Below, piece after piece: positions 22,958 through 31,648 of a DNA stretch of 49,156 nt; the first letter of the stretch is position 1; each line of letters opens with the position of its first letter. The position numbers and the translations under genes were made by a program. Location: assembly GCA_018222835.1 (NCBI GenBank), contig JAAEZN010000001.1, positions 40,232-89,387 on the forward strand. Reading direction: 5' to 3'. The DNA comes from Algicola sp. (GTDB lineage Bacteria > Bacteroidota > Bacteroidia > Flavobacteriales > Flavobacteriaceae). The notes under the pieces were generated by a model. It saw nothing but the letters and a program-made list of their open reading frames with translations. It searched no databases and was not told the origin of the DNA.

Positions 22958-23458
22958 TTAAATCCGAATCGTGAAATGTTCCTTTACCTGTTCTTTGCGA
23001 ATCGAAATGAGGCCGCAATAATACATATCTATGCTAACCGTAATTTCGGGCAAGGCGATCAATCGGTCCCATTCTTCCTTTTTTTTCCTGTTTGAATAAA
23101 TGGAGTCCACCAAAATAAGACTGTCATTATTCATTTTGTCCGCTGAGATCAGTTTTTGAAACAGAGGAATGTCCAATACATCGACAAAAAGAAGATCAAA
23201 GGTGTTTGAATTCAGCTTAGCATTGGGAAAATTTTGTTCTACCAATGTTTGAAGCATCAAATTACTTTTGATGGTAATTTTATCAAAATTGAAATAGGCA
23301 ATAGTTTTTAGTGGCACGCTGATGCTTTTGCTCTTGTGATACCTTTTTGGAGAGTACAGGCATCGTGTCACATAATTGAAAACAAAGGGGGAATGAACCC
23401 CATGTTGGTTTGTGGACTTAACTAAAAATTTTAGGTACGATATTATCTGAAACCACAT
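22958..23458 (-). CDS. Shortened SAM methyltransferase-like protein
   Basis: 166 residues. The N-terminus (KFLVKSTNQHGVHSPFVFNY) and C-terminus (GLISIRKEQVKEHFTIRI) look like a Flavobacteriia class I methyltransferase family that I recall as about 220-260 residues, and FDLLFVDVLDIPLF resembles its strand-4 region. The glycine-rich SAM-binding motif I expected between them (E/D-x-G-x-G type) is absent: residues 50-70 run directly from LKTIAYFNFDKITIKSN into later strands. It is therefore probably inactive as a methyltransferase, or diverged. It starts 2 bases after the ABC-F stop and is intact as a frame. Confidence 0.7.
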   Translation of the reverse strand: MWFQIISYLKFLVKSTNQHGVHSPFVFNYVTRCLYSPKRYHKSKSISVPLKTIAYFNFDKITIKSNLMLQTLVEQNFPNAKLNSNTFDLLFVDVLDIPLFQKLISADKMNNDSLILVDSIYSNRKKKEEWDRLIALPEITVSIDMYYCGLISIRKEQVKEHFTIRI

Positions 23459-23460
23459 TT

Positions 23461-25332
23461 TTACCCTTCTAAAATGGAGGAAAGTTCGAACCAGCGCTCT
23501 GTTTTTTCCTCTATGGTATCGGTTATTTCTTTGAGCTCTTTGGAAAGATCGGCTATTTCGCCTCCATCCAAATCGGGGTCGGTGAACTTGTTTTGGAGCA
23601 CAACCTTTTTCTCTTCCAATTTTTGGATATCCTTTTCTAGTTGCTTGTATTCTTTTTGCTCCGAATAGGAAAGTTTTCCCCCGCTAGTGTCCCTCCAATT
23701 ATTTTCTGTTTTCTCGGTTGAATTTGTTTTGTTCTCGCGCTCCTCGATTACCTTACTGCTTTCGTATATCCTGTAGTCTGAATAGTTCCCGGGGAAGTCT
23801 TCAATAACTCCTTCTCCTCGAAAAACAAAGAGGTGATCTACGATTTTATCCATAAAATAACGGTCGTGTGAAACCACGATCAAACAGCCGGGAAAATCCA
23901 ACAAAAAACTTTCCAATACATTCAGGGTAACAATATCCAGGTCGTTGGTGGGCTCATCCAGAATAAGAAAATTAGGATTTTGAATCAGGACAGTACATAA
24001 ATACAATCGTTTACGTTCGCCACCGCTCAGTTTCTCCACAAAATCGTATTGCTTTTTGCGGTCAAATAGAAAGCGCTCCAATAATTGTTGGGCTGATATT
24101 TGTCTGCCTTTTTTTAATGGAATGTAATCCCCGAACTCACGGATTACATCGATTACCTTTTGGCCTTCTTTGTCTGGAATCCCCTTTTGGGTGTAATAAC
24201 CAAATTTTACGGTGTCGCCTACCACGACCTTACCACCTTCCACATCTTCACCTTGGGTAATAATGTTCAAAAAAGTGGACTTTCCGGTTCCGTTCTTGCC
24301 AATAATGCCCACCCGTTCACCTTTGGTGAAATTGTAGTCGAACTTGTCCAGTATTTTTTTATCTCCGTAGGATTTGGAAATATTATGAAGCTCCAAGATT
24401 TTACTGCCCAAGCGCTCCATATTTAGTTCTAATTGGACTTCGTGCTCTATGCGACGTTGATGCGCACGTTTTTTGATCTCTGCAAAATCATCGATGCGGG
24501 ATTTGGATTTTGTGGTACGGGCCTTAGGTTGTCTTCGCATCCAATCCAACTCCTTTTTGTAAAGCATTTTGGTCTTTTGCTGTTCCACCGCCTCGCGTTC
24601 CAGTCGGGATTCCTTTTCAGTTAAGTAGTATGAATAATTGCCTTTGTATGTGTAGAGTTGGTTATTGTCCAATTCTATGATCTCGTTGCAAACCCTGTCC
24701 AAAAAGTATCGATCATGGGTCACCATAAACAGCGTAATGCTCTCTTTGGCAAAATAAGCCTCCAACCATTCGATCATTTCTAGATCAAGGTGGTTGGTCG
24801 GCTCGTCCAAAATCAACAAATCGGGTTTGTTGAGCAAGGCATTGGCCAGGGCCAAACGCTTCTTTTGTCCGCCCGAAAGTGTACTTACTTTCGCGTCGAG
24901 GTTGGAAAGTTGTAATTGGAAAAGTATTTGTTTGTACTGGGTTTCAAAGTCCCAGGCATTAAGGCGTTCCATAGCTTCGAAAGCCTTTTGATATTGGTCT
25001 GCGTTATCGGGGTTTTCCACCGCTTTTTCGTATGCGGCAATTACTTTTAGGATTTCGTTATCAGTGGTAAATATGGTCTGCTCAATAGTTAGGCTGGGAT
25101 TTAGGTCTGGCTCTTGTTCCAAAAACGAGACTTTAATGCCTTTGCGGGTGGTCACTTGACCGGTTTCGGAGGTGTCCTTTCCCGACATAATATTGAGAAT
25201 GGAGGTTTTTCCACTTCCATTTTTGGCAATCAATGCAATCTTTTGGTCTTTATTGATTCCAAAGGAAATGTCCGAGAAGAGTACCAGTTCTCCATAGGAT
25301 TTTGATATGTTTTCGACCGTCAATAAGTTCAT
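23461..25332 (-). CDS. ABC-F family ATPase (Uup-like)
   Basis: 623 residues with two soluble ATP-binding cassettes and no membrane domain. Cassette 1 has GKNGSGKTS and LSGGQKKRLALANALL, then LILDEPTNHLDLE; cassette 2 has GKNGTGKST, LSGGERKRLYL and LILDEPTNDLD. The linker between them (about 235-310) is basic and helical like the P-site tRNA interaction motif, and a C-terminal coiled coil at about 560-620 matches Uup. ABC-F proteins act on stalled or antibiotic-bound ribosomes; Uup also affects DNA transposon excision. The precise role cannot be assigned. It lies in a leftward operon behind DUF4105. Confidence 0.94.
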   Translation of the reverse strand: MNLLTVENISKSYGELVLFSDISFGINKDQKIALIAKNGSGKTSILNIMSGKDTSETGQVTTRKGIKVSFLEQEPDLNPSLTIEQTIFTTDNEILKVIAAYEKAVENPDNADQYQKAFEAMERLNAWDFETQYKQILFQLQLSNLDAKVSTLSGGQKKRLALANALLNKPDLLILDEPTNHLDLEMIEWLEAYFAKESITLFMVTHDRYFLDRVCNEIIELDNNQLYTYKGNYSYYLTEKESRLEREAVEQQKTKMLYKKELDWMRRQPKARTTKSKSRIDDFAEIKKRAHQRRIEHEVQLELNMERLGSKILELHNISKSYGDKKILDKFDYNFTKGERVGIIGKNGTGKSTFLNIITQGEDVEGGKVVVGDTVKFGYYTQKGIPDKEGQKVIDVIREFGDYIPLKKGRQISAQQLLERFLFDRKKQYDFVEKLSGGERKRLYLCTVLIQNPNFLILDEPTNDLDIVTLNVLESFLLDFPGCLIVVSHDRYFMDKIVDHLFVFRGEGVIEDFPGNYSDYRIYESSKVIEERENKTNSTEKTENNWRDTSGGKLSYSEQKEYKQLEKDIQKLEEKKVVLQNKFTDPDLDGGEIADLSKELKEITDTIEEKTERWFELSSILEG

Positions 25333-25353
25333 GGATGTTCTTTGTGCGCCAAC

Positions 25354-26523
25354 CTATAGTTTGGAATACTTGATTATATACCGGTATCGGATGGCCAGGG
25401 TCAAAAGTAAAGGAATAAGTACAGGTGAAAAAATCTGAACTTTGATAATCCACAATAAAATAACAAGGGCTATCAAACCTAGGGCAAACCATAAATATTT
25501 TGTACTCCATTTTGGTACGTTATCCTGAAAAAGTAGTACAAAGGCAACGACTAAATTTACAGGGAACGCCCATAATATGTTGTAATTATAAGGTGTGGAG
25601 GTGTGATCTGCCGCTACCCATAACAAGAAAAGGAAGGTGCCGGCCAATCCGGAAATGAACAATAGAGTAAAGTCCAACCAGCGGCTTCGTGTTTTATGCT
25701 TGTTGTCGAAATAGGTGATGATGGCCGTAAACGCCAAGAGCAAAATAAACCAGAACAAAGGAGAAAGCGGAAAAAAGCCACTATGGGAATATTCATTATA
25801 GTCCAAGATGGTACGCTCACGTTTAACCAAGGGTTTTCCGTTCAAGGTGGTATGCCGTAGCTGTTCCATGGCGTAGTATGGCAAGAACATATGTTCTTGT
25901 ACGGTTGCTTTTCTATCCACCGGAGAGCCAAAAGCCAGGTCTATACCGAACATGGACCACGTGTTTACATTTAGGAATTGCCTTACCAATTGCCGAAAAG
26001 TATATCGTTTCTCCAAATATGACCCATCGAATACCACAGCATCTCCAAATTGTTCTTTTAAAATATCACCGGTAATACTGGAGCAGTTGTTCAAAAGTGG
26101 GTCATACAGGTAGTCTCTGTTCTCGGGGAGATAGTTTTCTTCAAAAAATGCAAGGAGTTGGTTGCGTTGATCAAGATTTAGGTCTAGAACTTGCTCCTTT
26201 ACCCATCTTTTTTCCAACTCATATTCAAATAAAAAAGACTCAAAACTTCTGCGGGAAAGGGAATAAATCATTCTTCCCTTGGTAAAATTCAGATAAAAGT
26301 TAGGTTGGTTAAAATCAAAAGTGCCATAGTTGTACACTACATCAATCCCCAAAACAGAATCCTGTACCCGAAATGCGCTATGTCCAAATGCATAATACAG
26401 TACATCGCCCCCTGCACATGTTAAAAGACTTACTTTGGAATTTTCCGATAGACGTGGTGCTTGGGAGAAAACAAAATTCCCTGTAATGAGAAATAAAGAT
26501 AAAAGAAGAAATATCTTTTTCAT
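25354..26523 (-). CDS. DUF4105 membrane protein
   Basis: 389 residues. A signal peptide (about 1-20) precedes a DUF4105 domain at about 30-190; SLLTCAGGDVLYYAFGHSAF and YDPLLNNCSSITGDIL carry the conserved His and Asn-Cys residues that give this family its papain-like (NlpC/P60-related) character. The C-terminal part has about four hydrophobic helices (about 255-385). It thus looks like a periplasmic hydrolase-like domain on a membrane anchor. The substrate is unknown. It is the first gene of the leftward group and is divergent from pssA. Confidence 0.88.
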   Translation of the reverse strand: MKKIFLLLSLFLITGNFVFSQAPRLSENSKVSLLTCAGGDVLYYAFGHSAFRVQDSVLGIDVVYNYGTFDFNQPNFYLNFTKGRMIYSLSRRSFESFLFEYELEKRWVKEQVLDLNLDQRNQLLAFFEENYLPENRDYLYDPLLNNCSSITGDILKEQFGDAVVFDGSYLEKRYTFRQLVRQFLNVNTWSMFGIDLAFGSPVDRKATVQEHMFLPYYAMEQLRHTTLNGKPLVKRERTILDYNEYSHSGFFPLSPLFWFILLLAFTAIITYFDNKHKTRSRWLDFTLLFISGLAGTFLFLLWVAADHTSTPYNYNILWAFPVNLVVAFVLLFQDNVPKWSTKYLWFALGLIALVILLWIIKVQIFSPVLIPLLLTLAIRYRYIIKYSKL

Positions 26524-26624
26524 TCTGATTGTTGTCAGCGCAAATATCTAAATAAAAACGACTCGTTCCACCATACGTTGCCAACAGTTTATTTTTTCCA
26601 TTATTTTTACGCAAATCCAATTTC

Positions 26625-27359
26625 ATGAAGTCCTATATACCCAACTTTTTGACGCTCCTTAATGTTTTTAGTGGCTGTATTGCTACGGTTTTTGCTGTTT
26701 TAAATCACTTGGAGTGGGCCGCACTTTTTGTATTTATCGGGATTTTCTTCGATTTTTTTGATGGTTTGGCCGCCCGCGCGTTAAATGTGCAGAGCGATAT
26801 TGGTATTCAGTTGGACTCTTTGGCCGATGTGATTACCAGTGGTCTTGTGCCCGGAGTGGTTATGTTTCAACTATTGAGTATGGCGGAAAGGGGTGGCTGG
26901 AACCTTGGGTTTATTGGCCATGATGCCGAACTGACCCTATTGCCATTTGTTGGTTTTGCCATTACATTGGCATCTGCGTACCGATTGGCCAAGTTTAATG
27001 TGGACGAGAACCAAGTGTCTTCCTTTGTTGGGCTCCCAACTCCTGCAAATGCTTTGTTGATTCTTTCGTTGCCCATGATTCTTTTGTACCACGATAACGA
27101 AACCTTGAACAACATTATCTTAAATCCATGGTTTTTGGTAATTCTAACGGTAATCAGTACTTATTTGCTGAACTCCCCTATTAAACTGTTTGCTTTAAAA
27201 TTTAAAAATGGGAGTTTTAAGGACAATGGTATTCGGTATTTGTTCCTTATTGGGAGTTTGGTGTTGTTGTTGACCCTGCGCTTTTTGGCTATTCCGATGA
27301 TTATCTTTATTTACATTTTGATGTCGCTAATCGATGGAGGAGGGAAAAAAACAACATAA
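26625..27359 (+). CDS. pssA: CDP-diacylglycerol-serine O-phosphatidyltransferase
   Basis: A 244-residue inner-membrane enzyme, with about eight hydrophobic helices, of the CDP-alcohol phosphatidyltransferase family. The catalytic motif DG-x2-AR-x8-G-x3-D-x3-D is complete: Asp46-Gly47, Arg51, Gly60, Asp64 and Asp68. Together with the N-terminus SYIPNFLTLLNVFSGCIA it matches type II PssA, which makes phosphatidylserine for phosphatidylethanolamine. A TATTTTTA sequence shortly upstream is a near-match to the -7 box. The next gene starts 26 bases inside its end. Confidence 0.93.
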   Translation: MKSYIPNFLTLLNVFSGCIATVFAVLNHLEWAALFVFIGIFFDFFDGLAARALNVQSDIGIQLDSLADVITSGLVPGVVMFQLLSMAERGGWNLGFIGHDAELTLLPFVGFAITLASAYRLAKFNVDENQVSSFVGLPTPANALLILSLPMILLYHDNETLNNIILNPWFLVILTVISTYLLNSPIKLFALKFKNGSFKDNGIRYLFLIGSLVLLLTLRFLAIPMIIFIYILMSLIDGGGKKTT

Positions 27360-27801
27360 GAACGTATTTGAGAGTTCCACGGAAGCTGTAGTGTATCCAT
27401 CCAAAGTGGGACTAGAGCTTTTGATTCCCGTTATATTGATTCTTGGAATTGGGATTGTTAGTTCTTTTGGAGAGAGTAGTTTGATCGGAGTAATAATTCA
27501 GTTTGTCATCATGTTGGTTCTTGTGATTCTTTTTTTCTCCATTTCCTATAAAGTTACCGATGAGGTTTTAACCGTAATCATACTATTTGTCATTAAACGG
27601 GACATTCGTATCAAAAATATCACTCGGATAGTGGAGACCAACAATCCGATCAGTGCACCAGCGGTATCTTTGAGCCGATTGGAAGTATATTACGGTAAAT
27701 ATAGCAGTACGGTAATCTCGCCGAGGGATAAAATGCGATTTATTGAGCATTTAACGCGCCTGTCTCCAACCATTCAAGTGGAGCTCAAAAAGAAAAAATG
27801 A
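27334..27801 (+). CDS. Membrane-anchored PH-domain protein (bPH_4-like)
   Basis: 155 residues. Two hydrophobic helices (about 28-46 and 50-70) precede a compact beta domain. Its IKRDIRIKNITRIVETNNPI, then SAPAVSLSRLEVYYGK and ISPRDKMRFIEHL closely follow the bacterial PH-like bPH_4 (YyaB-like) pattern. ATG 27334 overlaps pssA by 26 bases, so it is probably translationally coupled to pssA; a role at the membrane surface is a guess. Its stop lies 2 bases before the 43-base copy of the lptB 3' end. Confidence 0.8.
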   Translation: MEEGKKQHKNVFESSTEAVVYPSKVGLELLIPVILILGIGIVSSFGESSLIGVIIQFVIMLVLVILFFSISYKVTDEVLTVIILFVIKRDIRIKNITRIVETNNPISAPAVSLSRLEVYYGKYSSTVISPRDKMRFIEHLTRLSPTIQVELKKKK

Positions 27802-27803
27802 GC

Positions 27804-27846
27804 TTAAAAGTCGAGCTTCTTTTTACGTAGTTCAAAGTTTTGGCCC
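27804..27846. repeat. 43-bp direct repeat, left copy (remnant of lptB 3' end)
   Basis: Identical over 43 bases to 30500-30542. On the minus strand it encodes the last 13 residues of LptB (QNFELRKKKLDF after a Gly) and its stop codon, but is not attached to an lptB gene here. See the right copy and the finding on the bracketed gene. Confidence 0.98.
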
Positions 27847-28058
27847 TTAACTTTGTTATCTGTAATTATTTATATAGGCAAAATGTTTTATATTATTTTT
27901 TTAGACACTTATTGATTTGATGTTTTAAGGTAATTATTGTTTGAAAGTTCCATCCAACCAAAACAACAAAATATTCACTAATTTTTATTTGTGTATCTTT
28001 TTGACGGTAACCAAGAAACTGATTTTCCTTCGTAACTAATCATAAAATTATTCAGAAA

Positions 28059-30503
28059 ATGCCTAAGCACGGACCATTATTCTATGCAGCATCGTTATTG
28101 TTCCTAATTAGCACTCTCAATGCCCAAAATGAAATAGAGGAGAAATACCGTGAATATTTCAAGGAATCAAGGGAAGTGGTTTACCTACAAGTCAGTAAAG
28201 ACATATTTCTCCCAGATGAGGAAATTTGGTTCAAAGGTTATTTGTATGACCTGAAAAAATCACAACCCTCCGATATATCCAAGACAATCAATGTGGGTGT
28301 GTATGATAGCTTGGGAGTATTAAAAAAAGAACTGCTCTACTATGTGAACGAAGGGTTTTTTAAAGGCAGTGTAAAAGTTGATTCAACATTTGGTGAAGGA
28401 CGCTATTTTTTGAAAGCAAAAACCAATTGGATGCGAAACTTTAAAGATGACAATGCTTTTTTAAAGCAAATCTTAGTTGTAAAGTCCGACTATGATATTC
28501 CGCTGAACCAACAGAATTCAAAAAAAGTAGATATCCGGTTTTTGCCGGAGGGAGGTAAACTGGTAGCTGGAATAAAGAATATTGTGGGGGTCAAAGTGCA
28601 GAATAATATGGGTGTGCCTTTACAAAAGGATGACATCAAGATTGTGGATGAGGCTGGTGAGCAATTGGCATTGATTAAAACTAATACCTTGGGTTTTGGA
28701 AAATTTGAGATTACACCTGAATCGAACATTCTTTATTTTGCCAATCTGCAAATGCCTTCTGGGGAGGAATTAAGTGTTAGGGTTCCAAGGATATACGCTA
28801 AGGGAATTAATCTGAATGTGGATGACAATCCTTACAAAAAAGAAGTTTTGGTACAAGTTGAGGCTAACGATTTAGCTTTGGAAGACGGTGATGTAAAGAC
28901 AAATTTGGTTTTACACAAAAATGGAGAAGTTGTGTTAGAGCCTGTAGTATTGTCCAAAAATGCTAAAATACATACAACCTATTTTGATAAGACTAAATTG
29001 ATGGAGGGAGTAAATATCCTGACCTTACTGGACGATAAGAACAACCCTATTGAAGAGAGACAATTTTATGTTTGGAAAGGTGGTGTAGGAAATAGGGTTG
29101 AAGCCTCCATAAACTACGCAACGGTTACAAAAGACTCTTTGGAAATAACATTAAACTCTAGAGGTTATCAACCGATGGGAGTAAGTGTTTCCGTGTTGTC
29201 CGAAAACACAAAGGTTTATAAGGGAGAAAATAGTATTTACGAACAAATTTATCTCATGCCCTATATAAAGAGGGATATAAAAAATGCAAGCTACTATTTC
29301 AGCAAAAATGAGATTAAGAAAAAATATGATCTTGATTTACTCCTTTTAACGCAAGGTTATAGTAAATATGATTGGCAAGAGATTTTAAGCGATAAAATAG
29401 AAACCAAGTATGACCCTATAGATGGGTTGACTCTTTATGGCTTCTTAAATGAAGAATTGAAAAGAGAAGGTATTTTGGTGCATAAATCGATCGAGCATGA
29501 GGCAACGGAAATTAATCTTGACCCCGGCCAAGATAAGTTTTTGATTACCAATTTTTATCCAATCAACGGGGAAAGTATCTTCTTTTCAAAGAAGAATAAT
29601 TGGGGGAAGTTATCCAAGTTGGATATGTATGCCCGATTATCCAACAATTACTTTCTGGATGAGAAAATTAATGTTTCAGGTATTAAAAAAATAAGCTTGT
29701 TTAATGCGGAGAGTGGAATGAAACGCTCCGGAAGTACCGATATTGAATTACCAAATCTACATTCAGATAATAAACTTATAGCTCTGGACAATGTTACAGT
29801 AACAGAGCAGAGCAAACTGGAAAAACAAGCTCGAGAGAATATTAGGGTTCCTCGATACTTGGCGAGTAAAATTACAGTTGTTGATGAGGAATTGGCTCTA
29901 ACGTTTGATACGGTTGCAGGGTTGTTGCGCTCTAAAGGCTACGAGGTGTTGGAAGAATTACAGGCCTTTGATGGCGGAGACCCTGCATTTATTAGCAGGT
30001 ACAAAATAAGATCACGGCGAAACCCCAAGTTTGGAGTTAATATTGTTTTGGATGATGTTGTACAGATGAATTTGGATGTACTTTACCAGATGCCCTTAAC
30101 TCAGGTGGAGAGTTTTTATATAGATAGATTATCCAGATACATGGGAACAAAAGCTAAAAATACGGAAACGATATATCTTTTTACAAGACAAGGCGAAGAA
30201 CTAAACCTAACCCCAGGTAAAGATTTTGTTGCAAAAAAAGCTTTTGCATTTAAAGTGGATAATGGTTTTGAAAGACAAAAGGAATTTTACAATCCCGAAT
30301 TTATCTCGTTTACCAATACAGCTTTTGAGAATTTTGGATTGATTCATTGGGAGCCACTAATATGGTTGGACAAGAACAACAATTACATCCTCAAAATTCC
30401 AAACTATGGTTTTGATAACCTAAAGGTGGTTATTGAAGGAATGGGTAAGGACGGAAGTCTATTTTCCGAGGTTAAAATATTGAATGCCGCGAAACCCAAT
30501 TAA
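28059..30503 (+). CDS. Large secreted protein with MG2-like N-terminal domain
   Basis: 814 residues. A signal peptide ends near residue 22 (LNAQ). Residues 40-140 resemble the MG2 domain of bacterial alpha-2-macroglobulin-like proteins (YLQVSKDIFLPDEEIWFKGY). Several Ig-like beta domains follow; the C-terminal third (about 590-760, from DNVTVTEQ through FDTVAGLLRSKGYEV) resembles the TonB-receptor plug-like part of large Bacteroidota surface proteins. There is no beta-barrel, so it is not a transporter by itself. It is much more AT-rich than its neighbours and bracketed by a 43-bp direct repeat. The function is unknown. Confidence 0.85.
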   Translation: MPKHGPLFYAASLLFLISTLNAQNEIEEKYREYFKESREVVYLQVSKDIFLPDEEIWFKGYLYDLKKSQPSDISKTINVGVYDSLGVLKKELLYYVNEGFFKGSVKVDSTFGEGRYFLKAKTNWMRNFKDDNAFLKQILVVKSDYDIPLNQQNSKKVDIRFLPEGGKLVAGIKNIVGVKVQNNMGVPLQKDDIKIVDEAGEQLALIKTNTLGFGKFEITPESNILYFANLQMPSGEELSVRVPRIYAKGINLNVDDNPYKKEVLVQVEANDLALEDGDVKTNLVLHKNGEVVLEPVVLSKNAKIHTTYFDKTKLMEGVNILTLLDDKNNPIEERQFYVWKGGVGNRVEASINYATVTKDSLEITLNSRGYQPMGVSVSVLSENTKVYKGENSIYEQIYLMPYIKRDIKNASYYFSKNEIKKKYDLDLLLLTQGYSKYDWQEILSDKIETKYDPIDGLTLYGFLNEELKREGILVHKSIEHEATEINLDPGQDKFLITNFYPINGESIFFSKKNNWGKLSKLDMYARLSNNYFLDEKINVSGIKKISLFNAESGMKRSGSTDIELPNLHSDNKLIALDNVTVTEQSKLEKQARENIRVPRYLASKITVVDEELALTFDTVAGLLRSKGYEVLEELQAFDGGDPAFISRYKIRSRRNPKFGVNIVLDDVVQMNLDVLYQMPLTQVESFYIDRLSRYMGTKAKNTETIYLFTRQGEELNLTPGKDFVAKKAFAFKVDNGFERQKEFYNPEFISFTNTAFENFGLIHWEPLIWLDKNNNYILKIPNYGFDNLKVVIEGMGKDGSLFSEVKILNAAKPN

Positions 30504-30542
30504 AAGTCGAGCTTCTTTTTACGTAGTTCAAAGTTTTGGCCC
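30500..30542. repeat. 43-bp direct repeat, right copy (true lptB 3' end)
   Basis: This copy holds the real last codons and stop of lptB (minus strand) and overlaps the stop codon of the 814-codon gene by 4 bases. It is identical to 27804-27846. The repeated units lie 2696 bases apart. Confidence 0.98.
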
Positions 30543-31240
30543 AGATACACTTTCCGGACCATTTCATCAACGGCAAGTTCCTCGGGAACACCTGCCTTTA
30601 GGATACCCCCTTCGAACATTAGGTACGAGCGTTCAGTAATGGCCAATGTTTCCTGAACATTGTGGTCCGTAATCAGGATACCAATGTTCTTGTTTTTTAA
30701 TTGCGCCACGATTCGCTGAATGTCCTCTACCGCAACAGGGTCAACCCCGGCAAAGGGCTCGTCCAGCAATATAAATTTAGGGTCGGTGGCCAGTGCACGG
30801 GCTATCTCGGTACGGCGACGTTCGCCCCCGGATAACAAATCTCCCCGGTTTTTGCGAATATGCCCGAGACCAAATTCATCAATCAGGGACTCCATTTTCA
30901 TCTGTTGCTCTTTTTTGCTCAATTTGGTAAGCTGCAACACACTTAATATATTTTTTTCTATGCTTAGTTTTCGGAAAACCGATGCTTCTTGAGCTAAATA
31001 GCCAATCCCATGCTGTGCTCTTTTGTACATAGGGAAACTCGTAATATCGGTACTGTCTAGATAGATGTTTCCGCCATTAGGTTTGATAAGTCCCACGATC
31101 ATGTAGAACGATGTGGTCTTACCCGCACCATTTGGACCTAAAAGGCCAACAATCTCACCTTGGTTTACCTCGAGCGATATGCCCTTAACAACTTTTCGGC
31201 CACGATAGGCCTTCATAATATTCTCTGCGCGTAACTTCAT
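30500..31240 (-). CDS. lptB: LPS export ABC transporter ATPase LptB
   Basis: 246 residues, the cytoplasmic ATPase of the LptB2FGC complex that extracts lipopolysaccharide from the inner membrane. Walker A GPNGAGKT is at residues 35-42; IGYLAQEASVFRKLSIEKNI is the LptB-typical Q-loop region; LSGGERRRTEIARAL is the signature, and FILLDEPFAGVDPVAVEDIQ is Walker B and D-loop. It is the last gene of the leftward kdsD-tatC-AhpD-like-lptB group. Its 3' end is duplicated 2.7 kb away. Confidence 0.96.
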   Translation of the reverse strand: MKLRAENIMKAYRGRKVVKGISLEVNQGEIVGLLGPNGAGKTTSFYMIVGLIKPNGGNIYLDSTDITSFPMYKRAQHGIGYLAQEASVFRKLSIEKNILSVLQLTKLSKKEQQMKMESLIDEFGLGHIRKNRGDLLSGGERRRTEIARALATDPKFILLDEPFAGVDPVAVEDIQRIVAQLKNKNIGILITDHNVQETLAITERSYLMFEGGILKAGVPEELAVDEMVRKVYLGQNFELRKKKLDF

Positions 31241-31297
31241 AGGAATTTGCCAAAACTAAACATATTCTTTTTTTAGCGTATGGTCTTTTGGATTTTT

Positions 31298-31648
31298 TTA
31301 AGCTTCGCTCTCCTCCAAATCTTCCCAAAACTCATAAGCTCGTCGCAAATGGGGAATCACGATGGTGCCGCCCACTAAAGTGGCTATGCCCAAGGTTTCC
31401 ATAACTTCTTCTTTATTGGCCCCGGCCTTTTTGGAGCTTTCCAGATGGTACTTAACGCAGTCGTCGCAACGCAATACGGCAGAGGCGACCAGACCCAGCA
31501 ATTCTTTGGTCTTAACATCTAGGGCGCCATCCATATAGGCATTGGTGTCCAGATTAAAGATGCGTTTAATGAGTTTATTGTTCTCTGCAAGGAGCTTATC
31601 GTTCATCTTGGCACGATAAGCATTGAACTCTTCTACTTTATTGGACAT
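31298..31648 (-). CDS. AhpD-like/carboxymuconolactone decarboxylase family protein
   Basis: A 116-residue helical protein with the redox CxxC-x3-H motif RCDDCVKYH (Cys61, Cys64, His68) and LVASAVLRC before it, typical of the AhpD/CMD family. AhpD-type members act as thiol-disulfide partners in peroxide reduction; a true decarboxylase role is unlikely with this motif. It overlaps tatC by 11 bases and precedes lptB, a linkage that looks conserved in related flavobacteria but has no obvious biochemical explanation. Confidence 0.88.
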   Translation of the reverse strand: MSNKVEEFNAYRAKMNDKLLAENNKLIKRIFNLDTNAYMDGALDVKTKELLGLVASAVLRCDDCVKYHLESSKKAGANKEEVMETLGIATLVGGTIVIPHLRRAYEFWEDLEESEA

